From: Actinomadura cremea
Lineage (GTDB): Bacteria; Actinomycetota; Actinomycetes; Streptosporangiales; Streptosporangiaceae
Reading direction: 5' to 3'
Length of the DNA: 64,000 nt
Assembly: GCF_014648495.1 (NCBI RefSeq)
Contig: NZ_BMRF01000001.1
Coordinates: 682,001 to 746,000, forward strand
Of the stretch, positions 16,561 to 24,923 are shown one piece after another. A program made the translations under genes and the position numbers. Position 1 is the first letter of the stretch. Each line of letters begins with the position of its first letter. The notes beneath the pieces were generated by a model that made no database searches, had not been told where the DNA came from, and saw only the letters and a list, made by a program, of their open reading frames with translations.

Positions 16561-18612
16561 TCACGCCCGGCCGGTGGCCGTGACCGCGTGCAGCCGCCCG
16601 CCGTCGTCGTAGAAGAGGACGTCGCCGACGGCGGTCGTCCCCTCGCCCAGAGCGTCGTCCCACAGCCGCTCGCCGGTCCGCGCGTCCAGCGCGTAGACGG
16701 TCTCGTCGCCCTCGCCGTCGAGGCCGTCACGGTAGAGGACCTCGCCGTTCCACACGGCCAGCAGCATGACGTCCTCCTCCAAGCCCGGCTCGTGCGTCCA
16801 CACCACCCGGCCGGTGTCGACGTCGAAGGCGCACACGTAGCCGTCGTTCTCGTAGTAGACGACTCCGCCCTCCACGATCGGAACACCCGCTCCCCCGACG
16901 GTGGCCGGGTCCCAGTCCGCCCCGTCGAACCGGTGCTTCCACTCCTCGCGGCCGGAGTCGGTGTCCACCGCGTACAGGGTGCCGTCCTTGCCGCCGACGT
17001 AGACGGTCCCCTCCGCGTAGACCGGCCCCGACTCGATGTCGTTCCCGGCGTCGAACCGCCACAGGCCGTCGCCGTTCTCCGCGTCCACGGCGTACAGGGC
17101 GGCGTCGTCGGCGAGGTAGAGGACCCCGGCGGCGACGACCGGGGCGTCGTCCCACATCACGCCCTCGGTCGGCTCCGCCCACCCCTCCTTGCCGGTGCGG
17201 GGGTCGATCTCGATGAGCCAGTTGGCGAACGCCTTGTAGGTGGTTCCGCCGACGGTCGTGGGGGACCCGTTGATCCCGTCGTCCTCGTCCTTCCAGAGCT
17301 GCCGGCCGGTACTGGCGTCCAGGGCGTAGGTGTACCTGCCGTCGGCGTAGTACGCCACCTCGTCGGTGCCTTCCAGGAGGCTCGGGTACCGGCCGGGATA
17401 GCGCTGCCTCCACCGTTCCTCGCCGGTGTCGGCGTCCAGGGCGTACAGGTCGCCCTGCTTTCCGGAGAGGTAGACCGTGCGGTCCGCGACGCCCGCCAGT
17501 CCCAGCTCCCCGTCCAGGGAGACCGACCACCGCTCCTTCCACTCCGGCGGGCCGGAGGCGTCGTCCCGGTCGCCGCCGGACGGACGCGCGGCGAGCGCGA
17601 CCCCCGCGGCGACGAGGACGAGCGCGGCAGCGGCGGCGAGCCCCGCCGGCACCCGGCCCCGGGCGAGGCCACGACCGCGCCGCCGGCGCGGTGCGGTGTC
17701 GACGGCGGTCGGCCGGGGCTCGGCGGGCCCGAGGATCGGGGCGTCCCGCACGCGGCCGATCTCCGCGACCACCGGTCCGGGCAGCCCGGCGTCCCCGGTG
17801 GCGGCGCCGTCCCCGCCCAGCTCCGCCACCAGGTCGGGCACCGTGGGACGCGCGCCGGGCTCCTTCGCCAGGCAGCGGGCCACGACGTCCGCCAGGCCGG
17901 ACGGGACGCCCGTCAGGTCCGGCGGCTCGTGGACGACCCGGTAGTGCAGCGCGTGCGCGGCCCCGCTCCCGAAGGGCCCGCTCCCGGCCGCCGCGTACGC
18001 GAGGACGGCGCCGAGCGCGAAGACGTCCCCGGCGGGGGACGTCTCGTCGCGCACCAGCTGCTCGGGGGCGATGTAGCCGGGCGTGCCGATCACCATCCCG
18101 GTCTCGGTGAGCTGGGTGTTCTCCGCCGCCAGCGAGATCCCGAAGTCGATCAGGCGCGGGCCGTCCGCCGCCAGCAGCACGTTCGACGGCTTCAGGTCCC
18201 GGTGCACGACCCCCGCGCCGTGCACGCTCTCCAGTCCCTCGGCGAGCGCGGCGCCGAGCGCCCGCACCGACCGCTCCGGCCACGGGCCGTGCGCGGCGAC
18301 CGCCGCTTCGAGGGACATCCCGGGCACGTACGCGGTGGCGAGCCACGGCGGGTCGCCGTCCGGGTCGGCGTCGATCACCGCGGCCGTGAAGAGTCCGGCC
18401 ACCCGGCGGGCCGCGTCGACCTCCCGGACGAACCGGCGCCGGAACCCCGGGTCCTCCGCGAGTTCGTCCCGGACGACCTTCACCGCGACCGCCCGCCCAC
18501 CGGGTGACAGCCCCAGGTAGACGCGCCCCATCCCGCCCCGGCCGAGCCGCCCGACGATCCGGTACCGTCCGATCCGTCCGGGATCGTTCGCCTCCACCGG
18601 TGCGACCGCCAC
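16561..18612 (-). CDS. receptor-like Ser/Thr protein kinase with PQQ-type beta-propeller
   Basis: 683 aa, first gene of a two-kinase operon and a close relative of the next gene; the kinase halves are nearly the same text, with GRGGMGRVYLG, HRDLKPSN and DFGISLA. One membrane helix (AAAAALVLVAAGVALAA) lies at about 322-342. The outer domain has at least six PQQ blades with the AxDxxTGxxxW pattern (LYALDADTGEERW, TYALDASTGRQLW, VCAFDVDTGRVVW, VYALDARTGERLW). The GTG at 18612 has GGGAGG upstream. A 20-bp interrupted palindrome at 18692 lies in the divergent control region shared with the kinase at 18744. Confidence 0.88.
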   Translation of the reverse strand: MAVAPVEANDPGRIGRYRIVGRLGRGGMGRVYLGLSPGGRAVAVKVVRDELAEDPGFRRRFVREVDAARRVAGLFTAAVIDADPDGDPPWLATAYVPGMSLEAAVAAHGPWPERSVRALGAALAEGLESVHGAGVVHRDLKPSNVLLAADGPRLIDFGISLAAENTQLTETGMVIGTPGYIAPEQLVRDETSPAGDVFALGAVLAYAAAGSGPFGSGAAHALHYRVVHEPPDLTGVPSGLADVVARCLAKEPGARPTVPDLVAELGGDGAATGDAGLPGPVVAEIGRVRDAPILGPAEPRPTAVDTAPRRRRGRGLARGRVPAGLAAAAALVLVAAGVALAARPSGGDRDDASGPPEWKERWSVSLDGELGLAGVADRTVYLSGKQGDLYALDADTGEERWRQRYPGRYPSLLEGTDEVAYYADGRYTYALDASTGRQLWKDEDDGINGSPTTVGGTTYKAFANWLIEIDPRTGKEGWAEPTEGVMWDDAPVVAAGVLYLADDAALYAVDAENGDGLWRFDAGNDIESGPVYAEGTVYVGGKDGTLYAVDTDSGREEWKHRFDGADWDPATVGGAGVPIVEGGVVYYENDGYVCAFDVDTGRVVWTHEPGLEEDVMLLAVWNGEVLYRDGLDGEGDETVYALDARTGERLWDDALGEGTTAVGDVLFYDDGGRLHAVTATGRA

Positions 18613-18691
18613 CCCACGCCTCCCGTCACTCCGGCATCGGGCCCACCGCGCCCTCGCGCGGCCCACGCCTCCACGTCGCACCTTACTGGAA

Positions 18692-18711
18692 CACTTATGT
18701 ACATTTAAGTG
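18692..18711. promoter_or_regulatory. interrupted palindrome between divergent kinase genes
   Basis: CACTTA (18692-18697) and TAAGTG (18706-18711) are perfect arms around an 8-base AT-rich spacer that itself contains TGTACA. The region is markedly AT-rich against the GC-rich background. It sits between the kinase genes starting at 18612 (minus) and 18744 (plus) and is a good candidate for a shared operator or overlapping -10 elements. Confidence 0.5.
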
Positions 18712-18743
18712 GAGATCATCGGCGCGGCGGGAGGGCGGACGGG

Positions 18744-20396
18744 GTGTCCAGCGAGAAGGCGGAGCCGCTCCGGGCGGACGATCCGAAACGGGTCGGCGGG
18801 TACCGGCTGGTGGCGCGGCTGGGGGCGGGCGGGATGGGCCGGGTCTACCTGGGCCGGTCGCCGGGCGGGAAGCCGGTCGCGGTCAAGGTGATCCATCCGC
18901 ACCTCGCCGGAGATCCGCGGTTCCGGCGGCGGTTCGACCAGGAGATCGCGGCGGCGCGGCGGGTCGGGGGCGTGCACACCGCCCAGGTGGTGGACGCCGG
19001 CACCGACGCCGATCCGCCCTGGCTCGTGACCGAGTACATCGCCGGTCCGTCGTTGCAGGAGGCCGTCGGCGAGCACGGCGCGCTCTCCGCGGAATCGGTG
19101 GCGGGGCTCGGCGCGGGCCTCGCCGAGGGGCTGACGGCCGTCCACGACCGCGGCGTGATCCACCGGGACCTCAAGCCCGGCAACGTACTGCTCGCCCGCG
19201 ACGGGCCCCGCATCATCGACTTCGGCATCGCCCGAGCGCTGGACGCCACCTCGCAGACCACCCGCACGAGCGTGGTCGGCACACCCGGGTTCATGTCGCC
19301 CGAGCAGTTCCGCGGACGGGAGGTCGGGCGGGCCAGTGACGTGTTCTGCCTGGCCGCCGTGCTGGCCTTCGCCGCCACCGGCAGGCGGCCGTTCGGCGAG
19401 GGGCCGATCGAGGCCCTCGGCTACCGCGTCGTCAACGAGGATCCCGACCTGACCGGCGTCCCGGCATCCCTGCTCCCGCTGATCGCGGCCGGGCTCGCCA
19501 AGAACCCGGACGACCGGCCCGGCCTGGACGTGTTCCTCGAACGCTGCTCCGAACTGGTCGAGGGCGGGGGACCCGCGCTGCCGGAGTCCATCACCACGAT
19601 GATCGCCACCCGCGTGGCGGAGACCGAGGCGCTGGTCCCTCCGGCGCGGGACACGCCGCGCGGGACGCTGCGGTTCCCCCGGCCCCGGTCCCGGCCCCGG
19701 GCCACGAGGCCCGCACCGGCCCTGGCCGCGGCCGCGGTGGCGGGCGTCCTGGTGGTCGCGTTCGCCGTCTGGGCCGTCGCCGACGGCCGGGACGAGCCGG
19801 GCTCATCGGGCACCGCCGCCGCGCAGGCGACTCCCACCCCGACGTCCGCCGCCGCCCGGACGCCCGCGCCCACTCCCTCCGAGAGCGACAGCCCCACCCC
19901 GCCCCCCGCACCCGACCCCGTCCGGAAGGCGTTCGAGAAGATCTCGGAGGGCGACTGCCTGAACGTGTACCAGTCCCCGCACGACTACGAGTGGACCGAG
20001 GAGAAGCCGAAAGCGGTCGACTGCTCGCGGTCGGACGCCTACCTCAAGGTGATCGAGGTGGGGGACGGCTCGTCGGACTGCGGCGCCGAGGCCGGCGAGA
20101 TCGACGGGGCCTTGTGGTGGCGGCACGGTGAAGACGACGAGGAGATCGCGCTCTGCGTCGAGCGGCGACTCCGAGTGGGCGATTGCTTCCTGGCCACCGA
20201 CGGCCCGGAGGAGGACACCGTCTCCATCAGCAACAGCGACCTCATGACCTCCTGGCCCTGCGGGAAGAACTCCGTCCCGGGGTCCTACGACCACATCCTC
20301 AAGGTCACCGCGCTCACCAGAGGGGACTGCCCTCCCGCCGACAGGTCCGTCGACTGGGAGTTCCGCGGCGGCAGGCTCTGCACCCGCATCGTCTGA
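18744..20396 (+). CDS. Ser/Thr protein kinase with Cys-rich LppU-like extracellular domain
   Basis: 550 aa. Kinase domain at about 12-270 with GAGGMGRVYLG, HRDLKPGN and DFGIARALD. One membrane helix (LAAAAVAGVLVVAFAVWAVA, about 324-344) and a Thr/Pro/Ala linker are followed by an external domain (about 390-550) with paired Cys: GDCLNVY, VDCSRSDAYLKV, SDCGAE, IALCVER, GDCFL, PCGK, GDCPP, RLCTR. That pattern resembles the LppU/SCO3897 lipoprotein family and suggests a disulfide-held sensor. The GTG at 18744 has GGGAGGG upstream. Confidence 0.85.
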   Translation: MSSEKAEPLRADDPKRVGGYRLVARLGAGGMGRVYLGRSPGGKPVAVKVIHPHLAGDPRFRRRFDQEIAAARRVGGVHTAQVVDAGTDADPPWLVTEYIAGPSLQEAVGEHGALSAESVAGLGAGLAEGLTAVHDRGVIHRDLKPGNVLLARDGPRIIDFGIARALDATSQTTRTSVVGTPGFMSPEQFRGREVGRASDVFCLAAVLAFAATGRRPFGEGPIEALGYRVVNEDPDLTGVPASLLPLIAAGLAKNPDDRPGLDVFLERCSELVEGGGPALPESITTMIATRVAETEALVPPARDTPRGTLRFPRPRSRPRATRPAPALAAAAVAGVLVVAFAVWAVADGRDEPGSSGTAAAQATPTPTSAAARTPAPTPSESDSPTPPPAPDPVRKAFEKISEGDCLNVYQSPHDYEWTEEKPKAVDCSRSDAYLKVIEVGDGSSDCGAEAGEIDGALWWRHGEDDEEIALCVERRLRVGDCFLATDGPEEDTVSISNSDLMTSWPCGKNSVPGSYDHILKVTALTRGDCPPADRSVDWEFRGGRLCTRIV

Positions 20397-20410
20397 GCGG
20401 CCCCGCACGC

Positions 20411-20445
20411 GTCCGGTCCTGAGATGATCGGACGGTCGACCGGAC
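20411..20445. other. inverted repeat between tandem kinase genes
   Basis: GTCCGGTC (20411-20418) and GACCGGAC (20438-20445) are perfect 8-bp arms around 19 bases. It may end the upstream kinase transcript or act as an operator for the kinase at 20474. Confidence 0.4.
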
Positions 20446-20473
20446 ACAGATGTTCTTTCGAGGGGGTCGCCGC

Positions 20474-22138
20474 ATGGAGCCACTGCGCCGGGAGGACCCT
20501 CGCCGGGTGGGCCCGTACCGGCTGGAGCGGCGGCTGGGCGGCGGCGGGATGGGCCAGGTGTTCCTCGGCCGGTCCCGGGGCGGACGGACGGTCGCGGTGA
20601 AGGTCGTGCGCCCGGAGTTCGCCGGGGACGACGGCTTCCGCCGCCGGTTCGCCCTCGAGATCGAGGCGGCCCGCCGGGTCGGCGGCTTCCACACCGCCCA
20701 GGTGGTCGACGCCGACCCCGACGCCGAGCCCCCGTGGCTGGTCACCGCCTACGTCCCCGGCCCGTCCCTGCACGAGGCCGTGGACCTGCACGGCGCGCTG
20801 CCGCTCCCGGCGATCGGCGTGCTCGGCAGGGGTCTCGCCGAGGGCCTCACCGCGATCCACGCCTGCAGGCTCGTGCACCGCGACCTCAAGCCGTCCAACG
20901 TGATCCTCGCCGAGGACGGCCCGCGCGTCATCGACTTCGGCATCGCCCGCGCGCTGGACGCCACCTCGCACACCGCCACGCACGCCGTGATCGGCACGCC
21001 GTCGTTCATGTCCCCCGAGCAGGCGGTCGGCGCCCCGGTCGGCCCGGCGAGCGACGTGTTCTCCCTCGGCGCCGTGCTCGCGTTCGCCGCGACGGGCCGC
21101 ACCCCGTTCGGGACGGGCCCGGCGCAGGCGGTCATCTACCGCGTCGTCCACCGCGAACCCGACCTCACCGGCCTGTCCGCCCCCCTCGCGGAGCTGGTCG
21201 CCGCGTGCCTCGCCAAGGACCCCGGCGACCGCCCGCCGGTCGGCGACGTCCTCGAACGGCTCGGCGCCTTCGACCAGACCCCGGCCCGGTGGCTGCCGCC
21301 CGAGGTCACCACGATGATCGACGAACGCACCGTGCCCCTCGGCGAACCCGGCACGGCCGAGCACCGGACGTCCGGTGGCAGGGACGACCGGACGACGCTG
21401 ACGGTCGGCAACCTCGGCCGGGACGAACTGCGCCTCACCGTCGACGGCACCGACCAGGGCACGATCGGCGCCGGCGGCCGCAACACCCTCTACCTGCCCG
21501 CGGGCACCCACTCCGTGCAGGTCCGGCGGGGATCGTCGCGCAGCGCGCCCCGCAGCGTCGAACTGCACCCCGGCGCCCCCGCCCGCCTCGCCTTCGACGG
21601 CGGCGCGGACACGGCACCGGAAAGCGCCGGCGAGGTGTCCTTCGCGCACACCAGGCTCGCGCAGATGCTCGTGGTCTTCCGCAACCTGGCCGGGCTGACG
21701 GCGCTCTTCGGCGTGCCGGGCGTGGGGCTCGGCGCCCCGCTGTCGGACGACTTCGATGCGCTCGAAGGCGCCCAACTCCTCCTCTTCGTCCTCGGCCTCG
21801 CCGGAGTGCTGAGCCTCAGCGCGCTCGTCCCGTCCCCGGACCGCCTCATCCTGCGCCCGGACGGCCTCACCTTCGTGTTCAGCGGCGTCAGCGCGGACCG
21901 GCCGGCGAAGACGATCGCGTGGGCCGACCTCGACCGGATCGGCGTGGTCGGCGAAGGCCGGAAGGCGAAGCTCGTGGCCTGGTACCGGGAGGAGCACCTG
22001 CCGGTACCAGGCGTGGAGGTGGCGGGCGGCACGCTCGTGTGCAGGGCCCGGGACGTGGTCGGCCCGCAGGACGGCCCCAGGCTCCGCGCGGCCCTCGACT
22101 GGTTCGCCGGCGACGTCCACGTGGAACAGCGAACGTAA
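20474..22138 (+). CDS. Ser/Thr kinase with PEGA-like domain, two membrane helices and PH-like C-terminus
   Basis: 554 aa. Kinase at about 12-265 (GGGGMGQVFLG, HRDLKPSNVIL, DFGIARALD). A beta-rich segment at about 309-375 (LTVGNLGRDELRLTVDG, LPAGTHSVQVRRG, VELHPGAPARLAFD) looks PEGA-like. Two hydrophobic helices lie at about 395-420 and 433-452. The last 100 residues (RLILRPDGLTFVFSG, KTIAWADLDRIGVVG, KLVAWYREE) resemble a bacterial PH domain. With a helical hairpin, both kinase and PH-like part would face the cytoplasm, an unusual arrangement. Start ATG 20474 has GAGGGGG upstream. The kinase at 24924 has the same build. Confidence 0.82.
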   Translation: MEPLRREDPRRVGPYRLERRLGGGGMGQVFLGRSRGGRTVAVKVVRPEFAGDDGFRRRFALEIEAARRVGGFHTAQVVDADPDAEPPWLVTAYVPGPSLHEAVDLHGALPLPAIGVLGRGLAEGLTAIHACRLVHRDLKPSNVILAEDGPRVIDFGIARALDATSHTATHAVIGTPSFMSPEQAVGAPVGPASDVFSLGAVLAFAATGRTPFGTGPAQAVIYRVVHREPDLTGLSAPLAELVAACLAKDPGDRPPVGDVLERLGAFDQTPARWLPPEVTTMIDERTVPLGEPGTAEHRTSGGRDDRTTLTVGNLGRDELRLTVDGTDQGTIGAGGRNTLYLPAGTHSVQVRRGSSRSAPRSVELHPGAPARLAFDGGADTAPESAGEVSFAHTRLAQMLVVFRNLAGLTALFGVPGVGLGAPLSDDFDALEGAQLLLFVLGLAGVLSLSALVPSPDRLILRPDGLTFVFSGVSADRPAKTIAWADLDRIGVVGEGRKAKLVAWYREEHLPVPGVEVAGGTLVCRARDVVGPQDGPRLRAALDWFAGDVHVEQRT

Positions 22139-22140
22139 CC

Positions 22141-22158
22141 GGCGCAGCGGCCTGCGCC
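22141..22158 (+). terminator. hairpin after the kinase gene
   Basis: GGCGCAG (22141-22147) pairs with CTGCGCC (22152-22158) around a CGGC loop, two bases after the kinase stop. Confidence 0.5.
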
Positions 22159-22243
22159 GACGGGAGCTGCGAGATCCTGGTGACCGGCCCGGTCGACATC
22201 GAGCTGGCCGGCCACGGCGCGGTCGCCGCGCCGCCACCGTGCG

Positions 22244-23368
22244 TCAGCGGCGGCGTTCGACGAACGGGGGGCCCGACAGGGGGCTGGCCATGCCGGCCGA
22301 CCACAGCGTCCGGGTGCCGGGCACCCGTGCCAGGTCGTAGATCACGGCGCCCACGCCGGGACGTCCGGGCCCGCTCTCGGTCGTCCAGCGGCCCCGGCTG
22401 TAGTGCAGGTAGTTCGCGGGGTCGTTCGCGGTGCTCACCCCGACCCACGCACCACCGGCGCCGTCGTCGGCGAGGTTGGCGAGGTAGGCGACGAGCGGGT
22501 CCACCGGGACCGGGATGGACCGCCAGTCCGTCCCGTCCCAGTGCATCAGCTCGGGACCGGGCGTGAACGAGACGCTCGAACGGTACGCCCACACGCTCCG
22601 GGACGACACCGGGACGATCTCGGTCACGAAGGTGTCGTCGCTGCTCGGGTGCCGGACGGTGTTCCAGCGGACGCCGTCCCAGTGCAGCATCACCTGGGCC
22701 GGGCCCTCGCCCGGCAGCTCGCACTCGCAGGCGATCCACACGTCCCGAGGCGACCGGACCGCGATGGTCACTGCCTGGAGCATCTTCACCGGCAGGTCCT
22801 GCCGGACCCACCGGTCCCCCTCGAAGCGCAGTGCGACGGCCTCACCGGCCGCCTCGTCGTACCCGAGCGACCACGCGGGCGCGTGGGGCGCCGCCGAAAT
22901 GATCTCCTTCGGTGACAGCGAGGGCGCGGGCAGGCTGAGGCCGACCCCCTCCGGGTAGCCGACCTCGCGCCAGGCACCGCCGTCCCAGTGCAGCGCCACG
23001 GGGCGGGAGCCGGTCTCCGGGGTCCAGTCCGAGGCGAGCGCCCAGGCGCTGCGCGGCCCGGAGGCGGCGAGGTCCAGGACGGTGGTCGAGTTCGGGATCG
23101 GCAGTTCCTGGCGGCGCCACTCCCGGCCGTCCCAGGCCAGCATGAACGACCTTCCGTCCCCGGTCTGGTCCTCGCCCCCGGAAATCCAGGCGGCGCGCGG
23201 CCCGGCCGCCGCGACCTCGGTCGGCGCCGCGAGGGCTTCGAGTGCCGGGATGGGAACGCTCGTCCATGCGGGGGTCCTGGCGGGGGCGGCGTGCGCGGGC
23301 GTGATCAGCAGGCCGGAGAAGGCCGCGACCCAAGCGGTGACGTTGAGAACACGACGATGTCCTGCCAT
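22244..23368 (-). CDS. secreted WD/Kelch-like repeat protein
   Basis: 374 aa. An N-terminal signal peptide (basic start, then VTAWVAAFSGLLI and a cleavage-like PAHAA near 27) is followed by repeats with HWDGxxW-type blades: FMLAWDGREWRRQ, ALHWDGGAWREV, LRFEGDRWVRQ, MLHWDGVRWNTV, LMHWDGTDWRSI, LHYSRGRWTTE. These are likely propeller blades. No catalytic residues are recognised. It sits inside the kinase cluster on the opposite strand; a link to those receptors is only a guess. Confidence 0.75.
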   Translation of the reverse strand: MAGHRRVLNVTAWVAAFSGLLITPAHAAPARTPAWTSVPIPALEALAAPTEVAAAGPRAAWISGGEDQTGDGRSFMLAWDGREWRRQELPIPNSTTVLDLAASGPRSAWALASDWTPETGSRPVALHWDGGAWREVGYPEGVGLSLPAPSLSPKEIISAAPHAPAWSLGYDEAAGEAVALRFEGDRWVRQDLPVKMLQAVTIAVRSPRDVWIACECELPGEGPAQVMLHWDGVRWNTVRHPSSDDTFVTEIVPVSSRSVWAYRSSVSFTPGPELMHWDGTDWRSIPVPVDPLVAYLANLADDGAGGAWVGVSTANDPANYLHYSRGRWTTESGPGRPGVGAVIYDLARVPGTRTLWSAGMASPLSGPPFVERRR

Positions 23369-23465
23369 CCGGGGCTCCCGAAGCGCTCGATGATCTTGCC
23401 GCTACATACTGGCATGGTTACTCCGGGAACGGCCCGATCCGGCCGGATCCGGCCCTCCTGGAACG

Positions 23466-23512
23466 GAATGAAGCATTCTGTTCTGCTATAGTAGAACCGA
23501 ACGTTCCGTTCT
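23466..23512 (+). promoter_or_regulatory. promoter and stacked palindromes of the NmrA-type gene
   Basis: TATAGT (23487-23492) is a strong -10 element; no good -35 is seen. Three inverted repeats are stacked here: GAATG-AAG-CATTC at 23466-23478; GTTCT at 23480-23484 with AGAAC at 23493-23497; and a 20-bp palindrome AGAAC-C-GAACGTTC-C-GTTCT at 23493-23512 with one mismatched pair. The last covers the expected transcription start. This is the look of a repressor-controlled promoter, yet no regulator gene is adjacent. Confidence 0.6.
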
Positions 23513-23527
23513 AACAAAGGGGTCCTC

Positions 23528-24355
23528 ATGACGTTCCTGGTCACCGGTGCCACCGGAACCGTCGGCCGCGAAGTCGTCGCCGAGCTGCTGCGCCTCGGGC
23601 TGCCGGTCCGCGCGCTGACCCGCGATCCCGCCCGCGCCGACCTGCCCGCCGGCGTCGAGGTCGTCGCGGGCGACATCGCGGCCCCGTCCACCCTCGGGCC
23701 CGCGCTGGACGGCGTCACCGCCGCACACCTGATCAACTTCGCCGGGGACGGCTACGCCCCGCTCCGGACGGGTGCCGAGATCGTCGACCTGGCCGGACGG
23801 GCGGGCGTGCGGCGCGTCACCGTCCTCGGCGGGCGCGCCGAGGGCACGCTGGAGCAGGCGCTCGAGGCGAGCGACATCGAGTGGACGCTCCTCAACCCGG
23901 TCGAGTTCATGGCGAACACCCTGCAGTGGTGGGCGGCGTCCGTCCGGGCCGAGGGCGTGATCCGCGAGCCGTTCGGCGACCGCGTGAGCAGCCTCGTCCA
24001 CGAGGCCGACATCGGCGCCGTCGCCGCGACCGTCCTGGCGAAGGGCGGTCACGCGGGCCGCACGCTCGTCCTCACCGGGCCCGAGGCGATCACCACGGCG
24101 GAGAAGGTGCGGATCCTCGGCCGGGCCATCGGACGGGACGTGCGCTTCGTCGAGCTCGACGAGGAGCAGGCGCGCGAGAAGTGGCGCGGCGAGGGCATGA
24201 CCGACGACCTCGTCGGGTTCCTGCTCGACGCGCTCGGCAACACGCCGCCGGAGGGCCGCACCGTCTCCCCGGCGGTCGAGGAGGTCACCGGCCGTCCCGG
24301 CCGCACCTTCGCCGAGTGGGCCGAGGCGAACGCCTCCGCGTTCACGGACCGGTGA
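23528..24355 (+). CDS. NmrA/SDR family NAD(P)-binding reductase
   Basis: 275 aa atypical short-chain dehydrogenase. MTFLVTGATGTVGREVV is the TGxxGxxG Rossmann motif. VRALTRDPARADLP and the lack of a YxxxK catalytic pair in the usual place fit the NmrA/quinone-reductase-like group. GPEAITTAEKVRILGRAIGRDVRFVEL is typical of its C-terminal part. It probably senses or reduces using NAD(P)H; the substrate is unknown. The AAAGG ribosome site lies just before the ATG. Its promoter region is rich in GAAC/GTTC palindromes. Its 3' end overlaps the convergent GNAT gene by 14 bases. Confidence 0.85.
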   Translation: MTFLVTGATGTVGREVVAELLRLGLPVRALTRDPARADLPAGVEVVAGDIAAPSTLGPALDGVTAAHLINFAGDGYAPLRTGAEIVDLAGRAGVRRVTVLGGRAEGTLEQALEASDIEWTLLNPVEFMANTLQWWAASVRAEGVIREPFGDRVSSLVHEADIGAVAATVLAKGGHAGRTLVLTGPEAITTAEKVRILGRAIGRDVRFVELDEEQAREKWRGEGMTDDLVGFLLDALGNTPPEGRTVSPAVEEVTGRPGRTFAEWAEANASAFTDR

Positions 24356-24815
24356 GCGGTCCGGGCGGCGGCAGGGGCTTGCGCAGAACGTAGTTCAACC
24401 CGAACTCGGTGTCGCTCTCGCGGACGTCCTCGTAGCCCAGGCGGAGGTAGAAGTGGTGGGCGGTGATGCTGGCGCCGGTCTCCATGTGGTCGTGCCCCTC
24501 CCGGGCGGCCAGGTCCTCGATGTGCCGCAGCAGCCGCCGCCCGATCCCCCGGCCGCTCAGGTCGGGGTCGACGAACATCGTGTAGACCCTGTTGCCGTCC
24601 CGGGAGACGGTCCCGACGACGCGGCCGGCGTCCGCGACGTAGATGCCGCGGCTCCGCGACAGTTCGACGAACCGTTCCGGCGTGAAGTGCGCGGACATCC
24701 GGTCGACGACGTCGGCCGGATAGTCGCGGCTGTTGATCTCGCGCAGGCAGCGCCGGACGAGCACGGCGATGTGCGGCGCGTCGTCGGGGCGGAAGGAGCG
24801 GATGTCGACGGTCAC
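24342..24815 (-). CDS. GNAT family N-acetyltransferase
   Basis: 157 aa. Order of motifs: VDIRSFRPDDAPHIAVLV (N-terminal strand/helix), VVGTVSRDGNRVYTMFVDPDLSGRGIGRRLLRHIE (pieces of the acetyl-CoA binding motif A, RGIGRRLL), and HHFYLRLGYEDV near the end. Substrate unknown. The GTG at 24815 is chosen for its GGAGG site; an in-frame start at 24848 is possible but has no ribosome site. Confidence 0.85.
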   Translation of the reverse strand: MTVDIRSFRPDDAPHIAVLVRRCLREINSRDYPADVVDRMSAHFTPERFVELSRSRGIYVADAGRVVGTVSRDGNRVYTMFVDPDLSGRGIGRRLLRHIEDLAAREGHDHMETGASITAHHFYLRLGYEDVRESDTEFGLNYVLRKPLPPPGPLTGP

Positions 24816-24923
24816 GGCACGCCTCCGCGGCTCGGGTTCACGCTCCACGATGCCTCACTTCCCGCGCACGGTCGATGAGGCGCCGGCCGTCCGGACGCTT
24901 CGAAGATCCACGATGACCCGCGC

